Part shown: piece after piece, positions 58,570 to 64,000 of the stretch
Numbering within the stretch: position 1 is the first letter of the stretch
How the letters are laid out: every line of letters begins with the position of its first letter
From: Paracyclopina nana
Lineage: Eukaryota; Arthropoda; Copepoda; Cyclopoida; Cyclopettidae
Assembly (NCBI GenBank): GCA_019096065.1
Contig: JAGUCH010000001.1
Span: forward strand, 15,810,001 to 15,874,000
Length of the DNA: 64,000 bases
Direction: 5' to 3'
Position numbers and translations under genes: made by a program
Notes under the pieces: generated by a model
Seen by the model: only the letters and a program-made list of their open reading frames with translations
What the model was told of the DNA's origin: nothing
Databases searched by the model: none

Positions 58570-61063
58570 TCTTCTAATAAAGGATTTCTACGGTGTTTTA
58601 TCAGGTCTCAATGCGCACTGAAGGGTGAAAAACTCACTGATGATGTGTAGCCTATTTTGACATTTTTGTGGAATTTTTAAGATGATCATCTCATATAGAA
58701 AATAAGGTTTGAATCTTGGTTTTGCGAAAATTAAGTAGTAGGAGGTAAGGGTACATTTACTGGAAGAATCTCATTATTGATGAATTATAAATAGTACCAG
58801 GAAAATTAGAATAAGCCTGAGATGATGACAAGACAGGCGCTATTTTTGGCTTCGAATAAATAGCCATTTGTTGCTATGCTTTTAATGATTGTTTGTAATT
58901 GAAAATATGGCCCCCACTTTGATAAGCGTGATATGGCTCCCGAAATAAACTCAAAATTGCAGGGTGTACGAGTAATGCGATATTTATCTCGTCCAATTGC
59001 GCCCTGTGACATCCCAACCAGAAATTCTGAGCCCTCATACGACAGTAAAACTTACACGTTTTATCAACATTGAGTTTTAGTCATTATGTAACATTAACTG
59101 CCTTGATACCTAGGTAAAATCGAAAACACCCATTTTCCTTATCACATTCGATTTTTTCCAATTTTTTTACTTAGGTGGTATGGAAGTTAATGTTACATAA
59201 TGACATAAACTCAACCTGGGTAAAACGAAGGAGTGCTAAAACGTTACAATAACTTTCAGAAAACTTAGGAAAATTTCTGGTTGGGATAATGGCTTGAGCA
59301 CGCGCGTGCCTCATTGAATTCAACATTGACAGGTAATGCCATAAGAGTACAAAAAAGCTAATGATGGCGCCAAATTGTCTTGCTAGCCTTTTTTAATGAA
59401 GTATAAGCTGGTAACAACACAGCCTTTGTTTTCTGCTGTAATGAGCTGGGAAACTGACACTTTAATCAAAACCAAGTGGCTGGCTCATTTGCTCTCCTCC
59501 ACAAAAAGGCAAGCTACTATTACAGATGAGCTGGGCCTTGTTAGCAACAATCTGACATGGGTGATAGACTCATCTTACCAACATAATTAGCTAATTAACG
59601 TAAACAAAAACAGAAGAAGCACTTTTGCTCAGGGCTTTCTCCGTGTTGATTTAACTCTAAGGGAACAAAAGCTCTCTTTGATTGAACCAGCTAACCTAAT
59701 TTGTAGAATATAAGTCTCCATTTTTGGGATTTTATGTTGAAGAATACTGCAATGTATGTGCACAAAATTTCAGAAGGTGGTCCTAAGAAAGAAAGAAATT
59801 GAAAAAAGGCTCCCAATTATTATAGCACGAATAGACTGTATGTAATGTGCTTATTTTACATATTCACAGCTAGCCTAGAATTTGTAAGCCTTTTGTGCTC
59901 CACTTTAGAGTAGTTTTGAGAAGACAACTTGGCTATATGTTAAACTTTTGATCAAATCAATCAGAAAACTTTTTTCAGCTCGAAATTCAAATCGAGCTAC
60001 AAAAAAGCTGTCATATCGCACACTTTTTATAACACAAAATATTTGACATTTTGCACGAATTACTCCCTCAATATGAATTAGTATTGAGGCTTCCATTCAT
60101 CTTTTTCAAATACCTAGATTTCCGATACTAACAGATTCATGAAAAGCGATGCAATGATTCTTTTTAGAATTTATTAAAGATTTTCAAAGCAACATTAGCT
60201 AAATAAAAAAGAGGCCGCCAATTAGGCTCTCCTTAAATTGGCAGTAGCAATCGAGCCCTAAGCTCAATTAATTTTTTTCATGTACAATAATGTAAATTGG
60301 ACTTATCATCATTACGAAAAACAAATGAGCATTACAAGTAAAAGAAATATTCATAATTGTAACTAAAATGATAAGCTTTTTAATGCGCCAACTACTGAGC
60401 AACCAATCAAAGAGCAAAAAGATAAATTAAAGCAATTACTTTTAAAAGCGATATTTCTACCTTTAATAACATTCAGAGTTAGTTCATATGGAACCCAAGG
60501 AGACCCATATATATATAATTACCACGACTCTCGAGATCGATCTCTTGCCTTTGTCTTACACAAAAGAGGGAAACTCAATGGTTTTATCTTCTCATGAGCA
60601 CCTTTGATATGGGCTTTCGTGTTTCTCCTTTGACCGCAGCTCTGCATCTAATGCAAAACATGAAAGATATAACACTAAAACAATCAAAGAGCACGTTCCT
60701 GAATTAAAAATGGTCAAATAATTACTGAGTTCAGACAGGTTCAAGAATTGGCCCGGTTTGAAAGCTCGAGCCAATTTTCCGGCTTGAGTACTATAAGCTT
60801 TTAATATTCTGGTGAAAAGGCGAAGTGGAATTCTTTTTAAAAAGCGCTCATTTCCACATAAAAAAACCGTAAAAAGGCATAAAACTAATCTTTTCATTAT
60901 AGAATATTTTTTGCAAGTTCTTAGCAGTTTTGATCAACGTTTTGACTTTTCGTGGTAACTAATGGCAAAGCTTAAAAAAATTGATTAGATCGGAAGGCTC
61001 GATAATCTTGAATCTTACATCAAAAAGCTTGATCTTGGCTGTTACCGTAAAAATTTCAGCTCC
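58570..61063. other. Intergenic region right of RGK
   Basis: About 2.5 kb with no recognisable gene. It includes a fold-back MITE (59011-59286). The remainder is AT-rich and unclassified. Confidence 0.5.
59011..59286. mobile_element. Fold-back MITE, about 276 bp
   Basis: Terminal inverted repeats ATCCCAACCAGAAATT and AATTTCTGGTTGGGAT. A second, longer internal inverted pair includes TCATTATGTAACATTAACT (59072 onward) and AGTTAATGTTACATAATGA. The whole can fold into one long imperfect hairpin. The target duplication is not resolved. Confidence 0.65.
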
Positions 61064-61244
61064 ATTATTAGTAGAGGTTTATCGGGCTCTGGGCCGAGCC
61101 CGAAAGCCCGATACCAATTTCTGGCCCAAGCTAAACAAGACCTCAGCCCGAGCCCCACTCGGGCCAATTTTCAGAAAGCCCGAAAAAGCCCGAAGTCATT
61201 TTCAATGAGTTGAAGTGGCCCGAAAGACGATTTTTTTTAGTTAT

Positions 61245-61435
61245 TTATTTCGAGCTGGGGCACGTAAAGTAGGGTCATTAAATAGCTGAGCGAGGATTTT
61301 AAAATGGGAAAACTCGAGTACAGCTTTACTAGCCCGAGCCTGCGAGGGCTGTAATTGTACGAGTGTTTTTCCATTTTTAAATCCGAGGTCAGCTATTTAA
61401 TGACCCAATTTTACGTGCCCCAGCTCGGAATATAC
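61245..61435. repeat. Long hairpin 1 inside the hAT-like element
   Basis: Arms GAGCTGGGGCACGTAAA and TTTACGTGCCCCAGCTC, continuing inward through GGGTCATTAAATAGCTGA and its complement, to a centre AGCCCGAGCCTGCGAGGGCT. Total span about 190 bp, nearly all paired. Confidence 0.75.
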
Positions 61436-61614
61436 AATTTTATATTCTGTAATACGATTTTTGAGTGTTTTAATGAAGTTACCGGGCTGCCCCGTGCCCT
61501 AGAAAATACTGCTCGGTTTTTAGTTGCTATGTGAATATCACTGGCTCTCATTAGCTAATATCCAGTGGGTTGGGAGCAATTAAATAGACTTTCAAAATCC
61601 ATTTCTTCAGATGT

Positions 61615-61687
61615 GTTCCTATGGCACATTGGTTAAAGCGCTAGGCTCTTGATTCAGGAGTCTAGGGTTCAAACCCCAGTCATTCCT
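61615..61687 (+). pseudogene. Degenerate tRNA-like unit 1
   Basis: It has a B-box-like GGGTTCAAACCCC, a weak A-box (TGGCACATTGG) and an anticodon-arm-like inverted pair. A T7 run follows at about 61696. The acceptor stem does not pair, so I do not call a working tRNA. Confidence 0.45.
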
Positions 61688-61759
61688 CAACTAACTTTTT
61701 TTCTTTATCTGGCTAAAATTATGGTTAAAGTCCTATACATAGCATGCAATTATCATGAT

Positions 61760-61833
61760 GTTTCCATAGCTCAGTGGTTAGAGCATTGGGATGCTAATCC
61801 AACTGTCTGAGGTTCGAAGCTTGGATGATCCTC
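61760..61833 (+). pseudogene. Degenerate tRNA-like unit 2
   Basis: A strong D-arm/A-box (TAGCTCAGTGGTTAGAGC), an anticodon stem TTGGG/TCCAA with loop ATGCTAA, and a B-box GAGGTTCGAAGC. A T6 terminator-like run follows. The acceptor ends pair only partly (TCCA/TGGA). Confidence 0.5.
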
Positions 61834-61897
61834 TCTTTTTTCCAACTTCTTTGGAATTTGCATTACTTCCATGGAATATGAGGGGTATTATATCTAT

Positions 61898-62085
61898 TTA
61901 TATATGTAAACAATTTATAAAACAAGCTAATAAAATAGCTGAGCAAATTTTGTAAAGTAGAAATCGAGTGGCATTTTTGCGGGCTCGAGCTTGCGAGAGC
62001 CAAGTAATGCCACGAGATTTTTACTTTGCAAAATGAGCTCAGATGTTTTGTAAGCCTGTTTTATAATTTGTTTACATATATATAT
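61898..62085. repeat. Long hairpin 2 inside the hAT-like element
   Basis: Arms TATATGTAAACAATTTATAA and TTATAATTTGTTTACATATA, then TGAGC.AATTTTGTAAAGTA with its complement, to a centre GGGCTCGAGCTTGCGAGAGC. The centre and the right-hand flank (GTTAATGAAGTTACC) resemble those of hairpin 1, so the two look like diverged copies of one unit. Confidence 0.7.
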
Positions 62086-62389
62086 ACGATTTTATATGAT
62101 GGAAAGTAATTTTCAAATGTTAATGAAGTTACCAGACCCGGCGATCTTGACTTATCACCTGATCCATTACTTGAAGGTGAGGGTTGAGAGTACCTCAGTA
62201 GTGCAAGAGTAACAGAAAGCGTTAATCAATCAATTAAAAAATTGTGCATTTAGAATTTGGCATTTTTGGGGGCTAAAAGATGTGTTAGATTAAGTTTTGT
62301 CTGGTACCTCTGAAAAGGCTCTACTGTTCTACTAAGCTTAGCTCAGCTGAGAATAAGAATAAGAAGGAATTCTGACATTAATTATTCTG

Positions 62390-62463
62390 TCTGTATTGGT
62401 AGCTCAGTCAGTAGAGCGTTGGACTCCTAATCTAGATGATCAGGGTTGATCCCCATACTCGGC
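62390..62463 (+). pseudogene. Degenerate tRNA-like unit 3
   Basis: A-box-like TAGCTCAGTCAGTAGAGC, an anticodon stem with loop CTCCTAA (would be CCU, Arg) and a B-box GGGTTGATCCCC lacking one base. A T6 run follows directly. The acceptor stem is not paired. Confidence 0.5.
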
Positions 62464-63123
62464 ATTTTTTCTCCTTTTTTCTAACATGGGATTTACTTCT
62501 TGGACAATATCATGGTCTCTGGTCAAACAGAGGAGCAACACACCTTATAAAATACTTTATAATGCGTGTCACTTGATAAAGTTAAACGTCAGAGCTTTTA
62601 TATATGTATAGTAATATGAACTGAGACGAATTGGTAAACTGAATTATACATGCGAAAATTGCTTTCCATCATATAAAATTACTTAAAATCCCTCAAATTT
62701 GATTCAAGGGCTGTTAAGTATTTAATATCCCCCAAATTGCTAAGAAAGAACTGTGATATAAAAGAGCTGAGTCGGATCGGTAAACTGAATTATAACACGA
62801 GGAAATCGTATTACAGTATATAAAAAGTTCAAAAACTTGCTCAAAATCAGAAAAACAATTGCTCGGGAATATGATGATATTGTTAATCGTGTATTTGCAT
62901 GCCCTTCAGTGATAAAGGCGAATTTCTTAACATAAAAGTTCTTATTTTTCAGATTTTTCCTCAAAAATTGTAGATTTCATCTCGGCCCGATAAGCCCTTA
63001 ACATTTTTTGATTGGTCCGAAAAAGCCCGAAGCCCGAAAATAAGTTCAGGCCCGGCCCGACCCGACCGGAGTCATTTTTGGAAAGCCCGACTTTTCTTGG
63101 CCCGATACATCTCTAATTATTAG

Positions 63124-64000
63124 GCCAACTGGCCAAGTTGTAACTTTCAGCTGATCTCAGTGCTGCTAGATGCGACAGTTTAACGCCGCAGTGGCGGTTT
63201 TTGAGAATACCGGCCTCCAAAAAAGCTAAATTCTGGCTATTTTTCGGCAAATCTGCGGCGTTTTTTCAATTTTGATCATGATTTCTTGAGAACCAGAGCA
63301 ACGCTTTTTCACGCAAATATGCCAAAAATCGGCTAATTTTTTACCTGCTTTTCGACCTTGCCGATCACGACTATTTTGGACAAAAGTGTGGCGTTTTTCT
63401 AATACCAAAATCTGGCAGCACTGCACTGCCATGATCTACTGCAAAAAAAGCGCATCCCACTCAGTTTTGAGTATTCTTCTGAATTGTGAGTTGAGACTTG
63501 CGTGAAACAATGAGAGAGCCTTTTTATTGAATACTTCCGACGTAGCGCTAGTTTGAGCAATGCAATGGAAAGATTGCCAACGTTTTGAGCGTTAACCTAG
63601 AAACAGAGCACTCCAAGATGCAAATAGAGGATATAGGATGGATTTCAGGCAAGCAAATATTTATTTCAAGCAGATAGAACGGGATTTGCTAATGTTAAAA
63701 AGCAACATTGCAGTCTGGCTCATTATGTATGCAGATCGGGATTTTTTAGATATTGCTAGCACAGCTAAAATTGGCTTCTGATTTTTAGGTCCTTTTCTTA
63801 GTAAAAATGTGAGCATTATTGGACTTTTCAAAATCAAATTGAGTCAAATTGACGTGCTATTTTATAATTAAGTCGCCAAATTGGGAACCAGCCAATTTTA
63901 CAGGAGAAGCCATAATTTGATTGTGTACACTCGTGGAAAATACATTTGATTCTCAATTGGTTCATTGTGACGGGTGCCCCCTTTTTGTAGGATTCTTTAA
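63124..64000. other. Right-edge region
   Basis: About 880 bp of AT-rich sequence to the window edge with no recognisable gene, repeat or RNA. Confidence 0.5.

Larger units (their letters stand above)
61072..63115. mobile_element. hAT-like non-autonomous element, 2,044 bp
   Basis: The terminal inverted repeats are TAGAGGTTTATCGGGC (left) and TAGAGATGTATCGGGC (right, complement), 14 of 16 matching. They are flanked by an exact 8-bp direct repeat ATTATTAG (61064-61071 and 63116-63123), the target-site size of hAT elements. About 150 bp inside each end is packed with AGCCCGA/GGCCCGA motifs. No transposase frame is visible. The interior contains two long hairpins and three tRNA-like units, annotated separately. 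Confidence 0.85.

Noticed and set aside
61615..62463. Three functional tRNA genes
   Set aside because: A- and B-box-like blocks are present but the acceptor stems do not pair and the T-arms are damaged, so they are listed as tRNA-like pseudogenes.
1..64000. CRISPR arrays, bacterial operons, ribosome binding sites
   Set aside because: The window is intron-containing animal DNA; no spaced identical repeats or polycistronic structure occur.

Overview
This window is nuclear DNA of an animal, most likely an arthropod and perhaps a crustacean. It is AT-rich. Genes are split by mostly short GT-AG introns (about 50-120 bp) with a few multi-kilobase ones. The gene set is metazoan: Nanos, a five-finger Snail-type repressor, an RGK GTPase, a CD63-like tetraspanin, ArfGAP1, SmD1, FBH1 helicase and peroxisomal Lon. 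The species cannot be named from the sequence. All gene models were spliced by eye; reading frames close across every join, but no transcript supports them.

Layout. At 1-1474 (-) lies purine nucleoside phosphorylase, cut by the left edge. FBH1 F-box helicase (+) is at 2837-5725. Peroxisomal Lon (-) at 5884-9158 converges on FBH1 with 158 bp between stop codons. A nanos gene (-) follows at 9459-10131, about 300 bp upstream of Lon. A CD63-like tetraspanin (+) spans 12531-17625, and a 12-exon sushi/FTP-lectin transmembrane protein (-) spans 18317-29016. SmD1 (-, 31219-31959) and ArfGAP1 (+, 32742-36511) are head to head. A serine tRNA (37050-37131, -) and a snail-family gene (-, 37313-39586) come next. 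About 15 kb without a recognisable gene (39.6-54.6 kb) precedes an RGK small GTPase (+, 54612-58569). From 58.6 kb to the right edge there is only non-coding and transposon-derived sequence.

The genes are mostly unrelated housekeeping functions (purine salvage, DNA repair, peroxisome quality control, splicing, COPI traffic) mixed with developmental regulators (nanos, snail) and surface proteins. There is no operon logic; close spacing suggests shared promoters or overlapping 3' ends at a few junctions.

The least ordinary content is mobile and structured DNA. (1) A 2,044-bp hAT-like non-autonomous element (61072-63115) has an exact 8-bp target duplication and carries three degenerate tRNA-like units plus nested long hairpins. 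(2) Two unrelated elements (44160-44912 and 56743-57518) share an unusual plan: arrays of short iterated motifs facing each other from both ends. (3) A 1.08-kb terminal-inverted-repeat element in a receptor intron contains a 105-bp direct repeat. (4) There are two fold-back MITEs and a small dispersed repeat that makes up much of one Lon intron. Other points are a Pumilio-type site merged with a poly(A) signal behind nanos, a paired NRF1-type palindrome in the gene-poor stretch, a six-fold GGTTGCGTGA motif, and an unidentified coding-like stretch inside the snail intron.
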